Notes: generated from the letters alone by a model not told the origin. DNA of 64,000 bases from Streptomyces sp. B21-083 (GCF_036898825.1 NZ_JARUND010000001.1:3906001-3970000); one strand, 5' to 3'; counted from the stretch's first letter, positions 26,222-36,578 are shown. A program made the numbers and translations.

Positions 26222-27787
26222 ATGTCCCAGGACACCCACGACAGCGAGGGGTACGGGGTGTACGCCGGCGCGTCCGACGCCCGCCTCACCGAGTTGCTGC
26301 GCACCAACTCCCCCACTGCGTACCCCGCGTTGCGGGAACTCCGTGGCCGGCACCGCGCGTCCGTCCTCGCCTACGCCCGTCTGTGCACGGTGAGCGACTC
26401 CACAGCACGGCAGTTGGCGGCCCAGGCGTTCACGGAGGCGGCCCGGGACACGGCACGCGGTACCGAGCCGAGCGTCCCCTGGCGCCACCAACTCCTGCTG
26501 CTGACCACCGGTCTGGCGGCCACCTGGGCCACCGACGAACGCGCGGCGGGCCTCGACGCGAGCCTGCTCCTCGTCCTGAGCACCGCCGGCGGCGGTTGGC
26601 CGCCCCCGCCCATGCTGGGCCCGTTCCAGTCGCTGCCGGCCCGCACGCGCGGCCTCATCTGGTACGGCATCGTGGAGCGCGAGTCCGAGGACCGCACCGC
26701 CGCACTTCTCGGCCTGACACCCGAAGACGTGACGTACGAGACGCAGGCGGCGCTCCAGACCCTGGCCCAGGCCTGTCTGCGGTCCCGGCTGGCCATCTCC
26801 GACGACCCGCGCTGCCAGGACTTCCGCCGGCTGATCGAGGAGTCGGTCCGTCCCGTCAACCCGCGCCACAGCACCGACCTGAACTCCCACATGGTCATCT
26901 GCCCGCACTGCTCGGGGGCCTACGAGGAACTCTCCGCCCTGCGCGACCACCCGCGCACGGCGCTGGGCGAGGGCCTGCTGCCGTGGTGCGGTCCGGCGTA
27001 CGCGAGGGACGCGCCGACGGTCACCCGTGCCAACGCCGCTACGCCTGAGCCCAGTTGGCTCTGGTCGCCGGCCCGGCGGTCCCGTCGGCGGTTCGTGCTG
27101 GCCTCGGCGGCGCTCGGTGTGACGCTGGTCCCGCTGCTGATCGTGCTGCTCTCGTCGGGCGACAGCTCGCCGAACCAGCGGGGTGGGCCGGAGGCGCCAC
27201 CGCTCAGCGCGGTACCGAGCGGCCCCGGGGCGGCGGCCCCCTCGGCGTCGGCGGCCACCGGGTCCCCTTCCCCGCCGCCGACTTCACGACCCCCGACCAC
27301 TCCGACACCGACTGCCAGGCCGACGCCCACGGCAGACGTCACACCCAGCCCCACGTCCACGTCCGTCTTCCGGGCGCCCGGAGCCTCGTACGCCCAGGTG
27401 GTGAACGTCGCCTCGGGGCGCTGCCTGGACATCCGGGACGGTGTGACAGAGAAGGGGACGGACGTCGTCACGGCGCCCTGTTCCGTGTCGGCCGATTCCC
27501 AACGCTGGCGTGTGGACGCGGACTTGGGGTTGTTGCGGTCGGCCGCCGACACCGGTCTGTGCCTGGACACCCGGGGTGATGTGGACAAGGGCGTCGGCAT
27601 CTGGGAGTGCGCGTCGGTGGACAGTGACGACAACGGCGACAACCTGCGTTTCACCGTGGACGACGACGGTGTGATCCGTCCGGCGATCGCCATCGCGACG
27701 GCGCTCAGTCCGGACGTCGACGGCGGACTGACCCTCGCGCCGCTGTCGGGCGGGTCGGGGCAGCGCTGGCGCGCGGGCGCTAGCTGA
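26222..27787 (+). CDS. Sigma-factor-like / zinc-finger / transmembrane / ricin-lectin fusion
   Basis: A 521-residue multidomain protein. Residues 18-75 resemble ECF sigma region 2 (YPALRELRGRHRASVLAYAR, QAFTEAARD). Residues 135-190 resemble region 4 (FQSLPARTRGLIWYGIVERE, LLGLTPEDVTYETQAALQTL). A zinc-finger anti-sigma motif H223-x3-C227-x2-C230 (HMVICPHC) follows. A membrane helix lies at 291-311, then a Pro/Thr linker. The C-terminal 130 residues form a ricin-type beta-trefoil lectin outside the cell (GRCLDIRDG, QRWRVD, GLCLDTRG, QRWRAG). ATG 26222 with GGAGG upstream. A membrane-tethered sensor that hears sugars and affects transcription is a reasonable inference. Confidence 0.85.
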   Translation: MSQDTHDSEGYGVYAGASDARLTELLRTNSPTAYPALRELRGRHRASVLAYARLCTVSDSTARQLAAQAFTEAARDTARGTEPSVPWRHQLLLLTTGLAATWATDERAAGLDASLLLVLSTAGGGWPPPPMLGPFQSLPARTRGLIWYGIVERESEDRTAALLGLTPEDVTYETQAALQTLAQACLRSRLAISDDPRCQDFRRLIEESVRPVNPRHSTDLNSHMVICPHCSGAYEELSALRDHPRTALGEGLLPWCGPAYARDAPTVTRANAATPEPSWLWSPARRSRRRFVLASAALGVTLVPLLIVLLSSGDSSPNQRGGPEAPPLSAVPSGPGAAAPSASAATGSPSPPPTSRPPTTPTPTARPTPTADVTPSPTSTSVFRAPGASYAQVVNVASGRCLDIRDGVTEKGTDVVTAPCSVSADSQRWRVDADLGLLRSAADTGLCLDTRGDVDKGVGIWECASVDSDDNGDNLRFTVDDDGVIRPAIAIATALSPDVDGGLTLAPLSGGSGQRWRAGAS

Positions 27788-27820
27788 AAAGTCGGTACTC
27801 GCCAACCTCCCGCGAGAGCC

Positions 27821-27861
27821 CGGCGTTTCACTCCGCCGTGGGAGAAGGGAGTGAAACGCCG
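27821..27861 (+). terminator. Hairpin between fusion gene and metalloprotease
   Basis: CGGCGTTTCACTCC and GGAGTGAAACGCCG form a 14-bp perfect stem with a 13-base loop, 33 bases past the fusion-gene stop. The GTTTCACTCC arm is A+T-rich and might also serve as an operator for the following protease gene. Confidence 0.7.
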
Positions 27862-27941
27862 ACGGGGACCTGTCGGCAACCCGGCGCGCGGCCGGTGGCG
27901 ACCCGAGGGTGAATCCCGTTCCCCACAACAGGAGTTCACCC

Positions 27942-28820
27942 ATGCGCAGACGTATCGCACGCCTCCTGGCGGTCCTCGCCTCGCTGGCGGCGCTGATCGC
28001 CGCTCCCGGTCTGCCGGCGGCGTTCGCCGCTCCCGCCGTGACGGCGGCACAGACCCGGGCCGCCGACGACTGGAACCCGCCCGCCAACCTCGTACAGCCA
28101 CTGAACGAGGTCTGGAACCACGTCTCGTCGACCTATCCGGACCTCTACGGCTTCCGCAACTATGGCTGGGACCAGGTCATGGCCAACCGCGGAAGCGTCA
28201 ACTACTGCGTCCGCTGGGAGTCGGACGCGCCCGTCAGCACCGCCCTGCGCGACCGGATCCACACGGCGCTGAAGAAGCAGTTCGCCAAGTGGATGGCGGC
28301 CATGGTCGACAACGGCAAGGGACACAACGCCTGGCCGTACACCAGCGTTCCCGTCAACATCGTCGGGTGGGCGGTGAAGAACCGCTCGACCCTGCAGTGG
28401 ACCGACAACTCCGTCGACATCTACGCCGGGAACCTCGACGGCGACGGCGCCCCGCAGTGCGCTCCCGACTGCGGCCGCTTCTTCCACCAGGACGGCAACT
28501 ACTCCCGGTGCCCGGGTGGCGCGTCCCGCCACTACGACCAGTCGCTGTGGCTGACGAAGGGCTTCCAGGGCGGTGCCGGCGGCGACTGGGGCCAGCGGAT
28601 CGGCCAGGAGTACTTCACCAGCACCCTCGACCAGGAGAACATCCACATCTACCTGCACGAGGTCGGCCATACCTTCGGGCTCGACGACTTCTACGACTGG
28701 ACCCCGACCGGCCAGTGCTGCTTCATCATGAACGCGGGCAGCGCGACCCAGATCACGGAGTTCGACAAGTGGATGCTCCGTGACTTCTGGCGCCACCTGA
28801 AGAACCGTTACGGCCTCTGA
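27942..28820 (+). CDS. Secreted metzincin-like zinc metalloprotease
   Basis: A 292-residue secreted protein. The signal peptide is at about 1-29 (ending AAFAA), followed by a short pro-like stretch. The zinc site is IYLHEVGHTFGLDDFYDW, the HExxHxxGxxD form with Asp as third ligand. A Met-turn candidate is CCFIMNAG, about 20 residues later. Six or more cysteines suggest disulfides. The ATG at 27942 has AGGAG 7 bases upstream. The family is common in actinomycetes but its substrate is not known to me. It lies between the sigma-like fusion and hutI without an obvious operon partner. Confidence 0.85.
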   Translation: MRRRIARLLAVLASLAALIAAPGLPAAFAAPAVTAAQTRAADDWNPPANLVQPLNEVWNHVSSTYPDLYGFRNYGWDQVMANRGSVNYCVRWESDAPVSTALRDRIHTALKKQFAKWMAAMVDNGKGHNAWPYTSVPVNIVGWAVKNRSTLQWTDNSVDIYAGNLDGDGAPQCAPDCGRFFHQDGNYSRCPGGASRHYDQSLWLTKGFQGGAGGDWGQRIGQEYFTSTLDQENIHIYLHEVGHTFGLDDFYDWTPTGQCCFIMNAGSATQITEFDKWMLRDFWRHLKNRYGL

Positions 28821-28846
28821 GGGATCGACCGGCTTGACCGATCGGC

Positions 28847-30103
28847 TCAGACGACCTGTACGCCCCGCCGCCACACCCCGCTGACCAGCGGAACTCCCGG
28901 CCGGTAGGCCAGGTGTACGTGGCTCGGGGCGTCCAGGATCGTCAGGTCGGCGTACGCCCCGGGCGTGAGGCGGCCGATGTCGGTGCGTCGGAGGGCCCGT
29001 GCGCCCCCCGCCGTGGCCGACCAGACCGCCTCGTCCGGGGTCATGCCCATGTCCCGTACCGCCAGCGCGACACAGAAGGGCACGGAGGAGGTGAAGGACG
29101 ACCCCGGGTTGCAGTCCGTGGAGAGCGCGACCGTGACGCCCGCGTCGAGGAGACGGCGGCCGTCCGGCCACTGGGCACGGGTGGAGAACTCGGCGCCGGG
29201 CAGCAGGGTCGCGACCGTACGGCTGTTCGCGAGGGCGTCCACGTCGGCGTCGGTGAGGTGGGTGCAGTGGTCGGCGCTGGCGGCGTCGAGTTCGACGGCC
29301 AGCTGCACGCCGGGGCCGTACGAGAGCTGGTTGGCGTGGACGCGCGGGTGCAGCCCCTTCGCCCTGCCCGCGGTGAGGATCGCGCGCGCCTGATCGCCGT
29401 CGAAGGCACCCTTCTCGCAGAAGACGTCGACCCAACGGGCGTACGGGGCACAGGCGTCGAGCATCTCGCCGGTGACCAGGGCGACATAGGCGGCCGGGTC
29501 GTCGGCGTAGTCCGGGGACACGATGTGAGCGCCGAGGTAGGTGACCTCGTCGGTGTGGGCGGCGGCGATACGCAGGGCGCGGGCCTCGTCCTCGACGGTC
29601 AGGCCGTACCCCGACTTGGTCTCGAAGGTCGTCGTGCCCTGGTGGAGGGCCTCGCGGAGGTAACGGGTGAGGTTGGCCTCCAGTTCCGCGTCCGTGGCGG
29701 CACGGGTCGCGGCGACGGTCGTGCGGATACCCCCCGCCGTATAGCCGCGCCCTGACATGCGGGCGTTGAACTCCTGGGTCCGGTCGCCCGCGAAGACGAG
29801 GTGGGAGTGGGAGTCGACGAAGCCCGGGAGGACGGCCCTGCCACCGGCGTCGACCCGATTGTCAGTGGCGGGTGCTTTGCTGGATTCACCGGTCCAGACG
29901 ACGCGGTCGCCCTCTATGACGACGGCCGCGTCCAGGACCAGCCCGAGTGGAGATTCGTCGCCGAGAGAGGGGTCGTTGGTGACCAGACTGCCGATGTTCG
30001 TGATGACAGTCGTCGTGCCGGTGGTGGTGTCGGTCGTGCTGCCGATAGCGCTGTTCGTCCGGTTCGGGCTGCCCGGACTGCTCGGCGTGCTGGTGCTGTT
30101 CAT
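28847..30103 (-). CDS. hutI: Imidazolonepropionase
   Basis: A 418-residue amidohydrolase that opens 4-imidazolone-5-propionate to N-formimino-L-glutamate, step three of histidine degradation. Metal-site motifs are [26 protein letters not shown], the later His in ASADHCTHL and the Asp in [21 protein letters not shown] and FETKSGYGL are typical HutI sequences. The first 35 residues are a Ser/Thr repeat ([10 protein letters not shown]) and not conserved, so a start closer to residue 30 is possible. Last gene of the hut operon, 59 bases after hutF. Confidence 0.95.
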   Translation of the reverse strand: MNSTSTPSSPGSPNRTNSAIGSTTDTTTGTTTVITNIGSLVTNDPSLGDESPLGLVLDAAVVIEGDRVVWTGESSKAPATDNRVDAGGRAVLPGFVDSHSHLVFAGDRTQEFNARMSGRGYTAGGIRTTVAATRAATDAELEANLTRYLREALHQGTTTFETKSGYGLTVEDEARALRIAAAHTDEVTYLGAHIVSPDYADDPAAYVALVTGEMLDACAPYARWVDVFCEKGAFDGDQARAILTAGRAKGLHPRVHANQLSYGPGVQLAVELDAASADHCTHLTDADVDALANSRTVATLLPGAEFSTRAQWPDGRRLLDAGVTVALSTDCNPGSSFTSSVPFCVALAVRDMGMTPDEAVWSATAGGARALRRTDIGRLTPGAYADLTILDAPSHVHLAYRPGVPLVSGVWRRGVQVV

Positions 30104-30162
30104 GGCGTCCTCGTGGGTGGCGGGCCTGCGGGCGGGCGGACGTACGGGGGTGCGTACGGGGT

Positions 30163-31539
30163 TCAGCCGCGCAGGGCTTCGACAGCGGCCGCAAGGGCCT
30201 GCGGAACCTCGGGCACGAGGGTGTGCGTCCCGTCCCGCACGACGTGCCGGCCGCCCACGACCGTATGGCGCACATCCGCTGCCGACGCTGCGAATACCGC
30301 GGTCTCCGCTCCCAGACGAGGCACCGGCCCCGCTGTTCTGACCGAGTCGAGCGCGATCGTCGTGAAGTCGGCGAGCGCACCCGCCTCAAGGGTGCCCGCG
30401 TCGTCCCAGCCGAGGGCCGCGTGACCGTCGGCGGAGGCCGCCCGGAGCAGGGCCGCCGCTGTCCAGTGGCCCCGGGTGCGGGTGCGCAGGCGCTCGTTCA
30501 GCTCCATGGCGCGCGCCTCTTCGAGCAGGTCGATGACGGCGTGGCTGTCGGAGCCGAGACAGAGGAGTGAGCCCGCGCGCTGGAGGGCGACGGCGGGGCC
30601 GATGCCGTCGGCGAGGTCGCGTTCGGTGGTGGGGCACATGCAGGTGCCGGTGCCGCTGCCGCCGAGAAGCGCGATGTCGTCGTCGGTGAGGTGGGTGTTG
30701 TGGACGCCGGTGGTGCGGGGGCCGAGGACCCCGTGGTCGGCGAGCAGGCGGGTGGGGGTGCATCCGTGGGCGGCGAGGCAGGCGTCGTTCTCCGCCGTCT
30801 GCTCGGACAGATGCACATGGAGGGGCGCCCGCCGTTCCTCTGCCCAGCGTGCCACGATCGCCAACTGGCCGGCGGGCACGGCCCGTACGGAGTGGATGGC
30901 GGCACCGATCCGCGCGTGATCCCGGTCCTTGAGAACTGAACAGCGTTCCGCCCAGGCGTCGGCCGTGCCGTCGGAGAATCGGAGCTGGTGACGGTCCGGG
31001 GGCTGTCCGCTCCTCGTGTTGTGGATCCCGGAGGAAAGGTAGGCGGTGTCGAGGAGGGTGATGCGGATTCCGGCGTCGGAGGCCGCCGCGAGGAGGGCCT
31101 CGCCCATCGCGTTCGGGTCGGCGTACGGGGTGCCGCCGGGGGCGTGGTGGACGTAGTGGAACTCGCCGACGGCGGTGATGCCGGCGAGGGCCATCTCGGC
31201 GTACACGGCTCGGGCGAGGGCGTGGTAGCTCTCGGGGGTCAGCCGGTCGGCGAAGGAGTACATGATCTCGCGCCAGGTCCAGAAGGTGCCGGAGCCGACC
31301 TGGACGGTGCCGCGCAGGGCGCGGTGGAAGGCGTGACTGTGGGCGTTGGCGAGCCCGGGAAGGGTGAGCCCGCGGAGGATCTCGGTGCCGGGCGGCGGGG
31401 CGTCGACCCCGGTGCGGACGGCGGTGATCCGGCCGTCCCGCACATCGAGGGCGACGCCCGGCTCGACGTTGGTGTCGAGCCAGGCGTGCTCCAGCCAGTA
31501 GGTGCGCTGCGGATGCGCGTGCTGATGAGGGTGCGTCAC
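30163..31539 (-). CDS. hutF: Formimidoylglutamate deiminase
   Basis: A 458-residue amidohydrolase that converts N-formimino-glutamate to N-formylglutamate and ammonia. Diagnostic stretches are [53 protein letters not shown] and [20 protein letters not shown]. The His-rich start [11 protein letters not shown] precedes the conserved fold. It begins 4 bases inside the M20 gene (overlap 31536-31539) and is thus coupled to it. Its presence means this operon uses the N-formylglutamate branch, which needs a deformylase afterwards. Confidence 0.93.
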   Translation of the reverse strand: MTHPHQHAHPQRTYWLEHAWLDTNVEPGVALDVRDGRITAVRTGVDAPPPGTEILRGLTLPGLANAHSHAFHRALRGTVQVGSGTFWTWREIMYSFADRLTPESYHALARAVYAEMALAGITAVGEFHYVHHAPGGTPYADPNAMGEALLAAASDAGIRITLLDTAYLSSGIHNTRSGQPPDRHQLRFSDGTADAWAERCSVLKDRDHARIGAAIHSVRAVPAGQLAIVARWAEERRAPLHVHLSEQTAENDACLAAHGCTPTRLLADHGVLGPRTTGVHNTHLTDDDIALLGGSGTGTCMCPTTERDLADGIGPAVALQRAGSLLCLGSDSHAVIDLLEEARAMELNERLRTRTRGHWTAAALLRAASADGHAALGWDDAGTLEAGALADFTTIALDSVRTAGPVPRLGAETAVFAASAADVRHTVVGGRHVVRDGTHTLVPEVPQALAAAVEALRG

Positions 31540-33089
31540 GTGCGGGCCAGCCCTTCCAGTACGTCGGCGAGTGCGGTCACCCCGGCCACGCAGTCGTCCT
31601 CGGCGGCGTACTCCGCCGGGGAGTGCGAGACGCCCGTGGGGTTGCGCACGAACAGCATGGCGGTCGGGATGCTCCCGGAGAGGATCCCGGCGTCGTGTCC
31701 GGCACCGGTGCCCAGGACGGGGACGGTGAGTGCGGCGTCCTTTTCGTCCCGGCCCAGCAGTCGGGCCAGTTCGTCGCGCAGGGCGTGGTCGAACTCGACG
31801 ACGGGGGTGAACGACTCCCGGACGACATCGAGATCGACACCGTGCGCCTCGGCGTACTCGCGGGCCGCCTTCTCGACGCCGGAGACGACGGTGTCGAGGG
31901 CGTGCTGGTCGGCGGCGCGGGAGTCGAGCCAGCCGCGCACGAGGGAGGGGATGGCGTTGACCCCGTTGGGCTCGACGGCGATCTTCCCGAAGGTGGCGAC
32001 GGCGCCGGCCAGCCGCGCCTCGCGCCGGGCGGCGAGGACGGTCTCGGCGTACGACAGCATGGGGTCACGGCGGTCGACGAGGCGTGTCGTCCCGGCGTGG
32101 TTGGCCTCGCCCCGGAAGTCGAACCGCCACCGCCCGTGCGGCCAGATGGCACTGGCGATGCCGACGCGGTCGCCGCTCAGGTCGAGGGCCCGCCCCTGCT
32201 CGACGTGCAGCTCGACGAAGGCGCCGATACGGGCGAGCCGCTCGGGGTCCGGCCCGATCGCGTCCGGGTCGTACCCGGCGGCCTCCATGGCGCGCGGCAG
32301 GGTGACACCGTCCCCGTCGGTCAGCAGCCGGGCCTGCTCGACGGTGACGGCACCGGCGGTGAGCCGCGACCCGACACAGGCGAGCCCGAACCGGGCACCT
32401 TCCTCGTCCCCGAAGTTGACGATGGCCAGCGGCTTACCGAACCGCACACCCCGGCCCCGGAGTTCGTCGAGGGCGGCGAAGGAGGAGACGACACCGAGGG
32501 GCCCGTCGAAGGCTCCGCCATCGGGCACGGAGTCGAGATGCGACCCGGTGACGACGGCGTCCCCGGCGCCGGGATCCCCGAGCCAGGCCCACTGGTTCCC
32601 GTTCCGGTCGACCTCATAGACGAGCCCCCGAGCCTCGGCCTGCTCCTTGAACCACGCCCGGCACTCAAGATCCACCCCGGTCCAGGCGAACCGGCGATAG
32701 CCCCCGGAACCGGGATGCCGCCCGATGGGCGCGAGCTCCCGCCACATCTCCAGAAAGGACCCACCGAAAGACCCACCGGACTGCGGGCCGCCGAGCTGTG
32801 GGTCGCCGGAGCGCGGACCGCCAGCCTGCGAGCCGCCGGGCTGCGGGGCGCCAGCCACCGCGGCCCCGGACTGCGCGCCGCCAGCCACCGGGCCACCGGA
32901 CTGCAGGCCACTGGGCTGCGAGCCGCCAGCCACCGGGGCGCCGGGCTGCGAGCCGCCAAGCTGGGGCGCGCCAGGTTGTGGGCGGTTGTTCCGCAGGGCG
33001 GAACTGGTGGGCGCGGCCGAACCCGTGGTCGGCGACGAACCATCCGCCCCCACCGAGGAGTCGCCGCCCCCGCCAGAAACACCCCTCAC
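31536..33089 (-). CDS. M20 amidohydrolase (allantoate/N-carbamoyl type) with low-complexity N-terminus
   Basis: A 517-residue protein. Residues 1-35 are Gly/Ser-rich, and 36-110 are repeats of Gly, Ala, Pro, Ser and Gln ([17 protein letters not shown]). The enzyme begins near residue 112. Binuclear metal and catalytic residues are present: H184 and D186 in [11 protein letters not shown]195, E229/E230 in [20 protein letters not shown] and TGAGHDA. This is the allantoate/N-carbamoyl-amino-acid amidohydrolase subfamily. The start is GTG 33089 overlapping the hutU stop. Because it lies between hutU and hutF, with no HutG nearby, it may hydrolyse N-formylglutamate. That is inference. Confidence 0.85.
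   Translation of the reverse strand: MRGVSGGGGDSSVGADGSSPTTGSAAPTSSALRNNRPQPGAPQLGGSQPGAPVAGGSQPSGLQSGGPVAGGAQSGAAVAGAPQPGGSQAGGPRSGDPQLGGPQSGGSFGGSFLEMWRELAPIGRHPGSGGYRRFAWTGVDLECRAWFKEQAEARGLVYEVDRNGNQWAWLGDPGAGDAVVTGSHLDSVPDGGAFDGPLGVVSSFAALDELRGRGVRFGKPLAIVNFGDEEGARFGLACVGSRLTAGAVTVEQARLLTDGDGVTLPRAMEAAGYDPDAIGPDPERLARIGAFVELHVEQGRALDLSGDRVGIASAIWPHGRWRFDFRGEANHAGTTRLVDRRDPMLSYAETVLAARREARLAGAVATFGKIAVEPNGVNAIPSLVRGWLDSRAADQHALDTVVSGVEKAAREYAEAHGVDLDVVRESFTPVVEFDHALRDELARLLGRDEKDAALTVPVLGTGAGHDAGILSGSIPTAMLFVRNPTGVSHSPAEYAAEDDCVAGVTALADVLEGLART
32770..32985 (-). repeat. Intragenic minisatellite in the M20 gene
   Basis: About 215 bases of degenerate repeats (plus-strand units such as GAGCCGCCGGGCTGCGGGGC and GCCAGCCACCG) encoding the Gly/Ala/Pro/Ser/Gln tail. 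Several units are near-identical, so copy number is likely to vary between strains. Confidence 0.8.
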
Positions 33090-34750
33090 GCGTCGTCACC
33101 CTCACGCATCGGCACCCGCACGCCACGCTCGTCCGCGACCGACTCCGCGATGTCGTACCCGGCGTCCACGTGCCGGATCACCCCCATACCGGGGTCATTG
33201 GTCAGCACCCGGCGGATCTTCTCGCCCGCCAGCTTCGTGCCGTCGGCCACGCACACCTGCCCGGCGTGGATCGACCGTCCCATGCCGACTCCGCCTCCGT
33301 GGTGGATGGAGACCCATGACGCCCCGGACGCCACGTTGACCATCGCGTTCAGCAGCGGCCAGTCGGCGATCGCGTCGGAGCCGTCGAGCATGGCCTCCGT
33401 CTCCCGGTAGGGAGACGCGACGGACCCGCTGTCCAGGTGGTCGCGGCCGATGACCAGCGGCGCGGCCAGTTCTCCGCTCGCCACCATGTCGTTGAAGCGC
33501 TCGCCCGCCTTGTCCCGCTCGCCGTAGCCGAGCCAGCAGATCCGGGCCGGCAGCCCCTGGAAGTGGACGCGCTCTCCGGCCATCTTGATCCAGCGGTGCA
33601 GTGACTCGTTCTCCGGGAACAGCTCCAGCATCGCTTTGTCCGTCTTCGCGATGTCGGACGCCTCGCCCGACAGGGCAGCCCAGCGGAAGGGGCCCTTGCC
33701 CTCGCAGAAGAGGGGGCGGATGTACGCGGGCACGAAGCCGGGGAAGGCGAACGCCCGTTCGTATCCGGCGAGTTGGGCCTCTCCCCGGATGGAGTTGCCG
33801 TAGTCGAAGACCTCGGCGCCGGCGTCCATGAAGCCGACCATCGCCTCCACGTGCCGTGCCATCGACTCGCGCGCCCGGGTCGTGAAGCCGGCCGGGTCCT
33901 TCGCCGCGTAGGAGGCCAGGTCGTCGAAGTCGACGCCGACCGGCAGGTAGGAGAGCGGGTCGTGGGCCGACGTCTGGTCGGTGACGATGTCGATGGGGGC
34001 GCCCTCGGCGAGCATGCGCGGGAGCAGCTCGGCCGCGTTGCCCAGCAGGCCGATGGAGAGCGGGCGGCGGGCGTCCCGGGCCTCCACCGCGAGCTGGAGG
34101 GCGTGCTCCAGGGAGTCGGCCTTCACGTCGAGGTACCGGTGCTCGATGCGGCGCTCGATGGCACGCGGGTCGACGTCGATGCAGATCGCGACGCCGTCGT
34201 TCATCGTCACGGCGAGCGGCTGGGCGCCGCCCATCCCGCCAAGGCCGGCGGTGAGGGTGATCGTCCCGGCGAGGGTGCCGCCGAACTTCTTGGCGGCGAC
34301 GGCGGCGAAGGTCTCGTAGGTGCCCTGGAGGATGCCCTGGGTGCCGATGTAGATCCACGAGCCGGCCGTCATCTGCCCGTACATGGTCAGACCGAGGGCC
34401 TCCAGACGGCGGAACTCCTCCCAGTTGGCCCAGTCGCCGACCAGGTTGGAGTTGGCGATCAGTACGCGCGGGGCCCACTCGTGGGTCTGCATGACGCCGA
34501 CCGGGCGGCCCGACTGGACGAGCATCGTCTCGTCCTGCTTGAGGGTGCGCAGGGTGCGGACCATGGCGTCGAAGGAGCGCCAGTCACGGGCCGCCTTGCC
34601 GGTGCCGCCGTAGACGACGAGCTTGTCGGGGTGCTCGGCGACCTCGGGGTCCAGGTTGTTCTGCAGCATCCGCAGGGCGGCCTCCTGCTGCCATCCCAGG
34701 GCACTCAGTTCCGTACCGCGCGGGGCTCGTACGGGGCGGGGTCCTGACAT
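33086..34750 (-). CDS. hutU: Urocanate hydratase
   Basis: A 554-residue NAD-dependent urocanase that makes 4-imidazolone-5-propionate. It has full family length, with [20 protein letters not shown] near the N-terminus, [36 protein letters not shown] (NAD-binding region), the active-site region [16 protein letters not shown] and [20 protein letters not shown]. First gene of the hutU-M20-hutF-hutI run; start at 34750 with GGGAGG upstream. The promoter must lie in the 180 bases shared with the divergent decarboxylase-like gene. Confidence 0.97.
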   Translation of the reverse strand: MSGPRPVRAPRGTELSALGWQQEAALRMLQNNLDPEVAEHPDKLVVYGGTGKAARDWRSFDAMVRTLRTLKQDETMLVQSGRPVGVMQTHEWAPRVLIANSNLVGDWANWEEFRRLEALGLTMYGQMTAGSWIYIGTQGILQGTYETFAAVAAKKFGGTLAGTITLTAGLGGMGGAQPLAVTMNDGVAICIDVDPRAIERRIEHRYLDVKADSLEHALQLAVEARDARRPLSIGLLGNAAELLPRMLAEGAPIDIVTDQTSAHDPLSYLPVGVDFDDLASYAAKDPAGFTTRARESMARHVEAMVGFMDAGAEVFDYGNSIRGEAQLAGYERAFAFPGFVPAYIRPLFCEGKGPFRWAALSGEASDIAKTDKAMLELFPENESLHRWIKMAGERVHFQGLPARICWLGYGERDKAGERFNDMVASGELAAPLVIGRDHLDSGSVASPYRETEAMLDGSDAIADWPLLNAMVNVASGASWVSIHHGGGVGMGRSIHAGQVCVADGTKLAGEKIRRVLTNDPGMGVIRHVDAGYDIAESVADERGVRVPMREGDDA

Positions 34751-34932
34751 GGTCTGCCTCCCAGCGGACTGCTAGCGACTATTGCAGTGGATATTCACAT
34801 CTTCGCCTTCTGAATAGAACTAGTCAATACGTTCTTGCGCCAGCACGCACGCGCCGCGGATGTTTGGCTTGCCCCATCGATACGGACATCGACACATACG
34901 TCAGCACGGACAACGACACCACGGGGGATGTC
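34751..34932. promoter_or_regulatory. Divergent hut control region
   Basis: 182 bases between hutU and the PLP enzyme. The part 34770-34835 is strikingly A+T-rich for this genome (CTATTGCAGTGGATATTCAC and GAATAGAACTAGTCAATACG) and is the likely promoter and operator. No regulator gene is adjacent; the nearest candidates are the RpiR gene at 39647 and LysR at 43385. Confidence 0.5.
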
Positions 34933-36336
34933 ATGGAGCACAACAGGTCGGATCGGATCAGCCGGCGGGACGAAGCCGTACGCGCCGCCGTGGAGCAGGG
35001 ACTGCTCCACACCCACGCACCCATCGTCGGTCTGCTCGACGTCACCGGCATCCGCGAGTCCGTCGCCGAGCTGCGCGCCGCCTTCGACGCGGTCCTGGCG
35101 CCCGGCACGCCCGTACTGCACGCCTTCGCGGTGAAGGCGACCCCGCTGGTGCCCGTACTGCGGCTGCTGCGCGAGGAGGGGATCGGGGCCGAGGTGGCGA
35201 GCCCGGGGGAGCTGGCGCTGGCGCGGGCGGCGGGCGTGCCACCGCACCGGACGGTGCTGGACTCGCCGGCCAAGACGCCCGCCGAACTGCGCGAGGCGCT
35301 GGCACTGGGCATCGCCGTGAACGCCGACAACCCGCAGGAGCTGCACCGGCTCGACGCGCTGATGGGCTCGGCGACCAGCCGGTCCCCGATCGGGATCAGG
35401 GTGAACCCGCAGATCGGCGGAGGGTCGATCGGGTCCACGTCCACGGCCACGGCGACCTCGAAGTTCGGGGTGGCGCTCCAGGACGAGGGGGCGCGCGAGT
35501 GGATCGTGGGGGCGTACGCCGAGCGCCCGTGGCTGACCAGGCTGCACGCGCACACCGGGTCGCAGGGCATCCCGCTGTCGCTGATGGTGCGGGGCGTGGC
35601 GGAGACGTACGCGCTCGCCGAGGAGATCAACCGGCGGGTCGGGCGGCGGCAGATCGACACGATCGACATCGGCGGCGGGCTGCCGGTCAACTTCGCGTCG
35701 GACGCGACGAGTCCGACGTTCGCGCAGTACGCGCGGCTGCTGGGTGACGCGGTGCCGGGGCTGTTCGCGGGGCGGTACGGGCTGGTGACCGAGTTCGGGC
35801 GGTCGCTGCTGGCCAAGCACGGCACGGTGGTGGCCCGGGTCGAGTACGCGAAGAGCGCCGGCGGACGCCCGGTCGCGGTCACGCACGCGGGCGTACAGGT
35901 CGCGACCCGGACGGTGTACGCGCCGGGGTCATGGCCGCTCAGGATCGCCGCGTACGACGGGAGGGGGCGCCCCAAGTCCGGGGCGGACGTGGTGCAGGAC
36001 GTGGCCGGGCCCGCCTGCTTCTCCGGCGACCTGCTCGCCGAGGGGCGGGCGCTGCCACTGCTCGAACAGGGCGACTACGCGGCGGCGCTGGACACGGGCG
36101 CGTACTACTTCGCGCACCACTACGGGTACAACTCCCTCGCCCGGCCGGGGATCTACGGATTCGCGTCGACCGGGGGCGGTGACGGCAGGGGCGGTGACGG
36201 CAGGGATGGGGGCGTCACCTTCGCGGTCGTACGGGAGCCGCAGACCGTCGCCGAGATCGTGGCCGAATCCGGCGGGGCGCACGCGTCCGCGCTCACCACC
36301 CTCGCCACGCCCGCCTCCCGCTCGGCGCGCCCTTGA
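34933..36336 (+). CDS. PLP-dependent fold-III decarboxylase-like protein
   Basis: A 467-residue protein of the diaminopimelate/ornithine decarboxylase superfamily. The PLP lysine is in LHAFAVKATPLVPVL. Later motifs are GAEVASPGELALARAAG, RLHAHTGSQGIPLS, DTIDIGGGLPVNFASDATSP, the phosphate loop, CFSGDLLAEGRALP (active-site Cys from the partner subunit) and DTGAYYFAHHYGYNS. It is longer and more divergent than LysA. The ATG at 34933 is chosen for GGGGGA 5 bases before. A Gly/Asp-rich insert (GGDGRGGDGRDGG) lies near residue 420. Substrate unknown. It is divergent from hutU, so a link to amino-acid breakdown is possible. Confidence 0.85.
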   Translation: MEHNRSDRISRRDEAVRAAVEQGLLHTHAPIVGLLDVTGIRESVAELRAAFDAVLAPGTPVLHAFAVKATPLVPVLRLLREEGIGAEVASPGELALARAAGVPPHRTVLDSPAKTPAELREALALGIAVNADNPQELHRLDALMGSATSRSPIGIRVNPQIGGGSIGSTSTATATSKFGVALQDEGAREWIVGAYAERPWLTRLHAHTGSQGIPLSLMVRGVAETYALAEEINRRVGRRQIDTIDIGGGLPVNFASDATSPTFAQYARLLGDAVPGLFAGRYGLVTEFGRSLLAKHGTVVARVEYAKSAGGRPVAVTHAGVQVATRTVYAPGSWPLRIAAYDGRGRPKSGADVVQDVAGPACFSGDLLAEGRALPLLEQGDYAAALDTGAYYFAHHYGYNSLARPGIYGFASTGGGDGRGGDGRDGGVTFAVVREPQTVAEIVAESGGAHASALTTLATPASRSARP

Positions 36337-36476
36337 CGGACTCCGGGGAACATGCAGGTCAACTGCCTTGAAAACAGGCTCAGTCGACCCACCTTAGTCA
36401 TCCGGCGCATGTTCCACTGGAAAATGCCAGATCTCTCACTCCTCGCGCACACGTTGCGTAGCGTCTGCGTCACTCA

Positions 36477-36535
36477 GCCGAACACCGGGCTGGCCGAACA
36501 TCAGTCGGCCGAACGTCAGGTGGGGCGGCCGAACA
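36477..36535 (+). repeat. Four iterated GCCGAACA elements upstream of roadblock operon
   Basis: GCCGAAC(A/G) begins at 36477, 36493, 36508 and 36528, in direct orientation, within units resembling GGCCGAACATCAGTC. They lie 45-100 bases before the first roadblock gene. Possible binding sites for a regulator. Confidence 0.5.
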
Positions 36536-36578
36536 CCAGCCGGACAGACGCGAGCGGGACAGGTGGGAGGGGCTCAGG

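Noticed and set aside
36477..36535. Iterons of a replication origin
   Set aside because: No Rep gene or DnaA-box cluster is near and the repeats lie at promoter distance from an operon.
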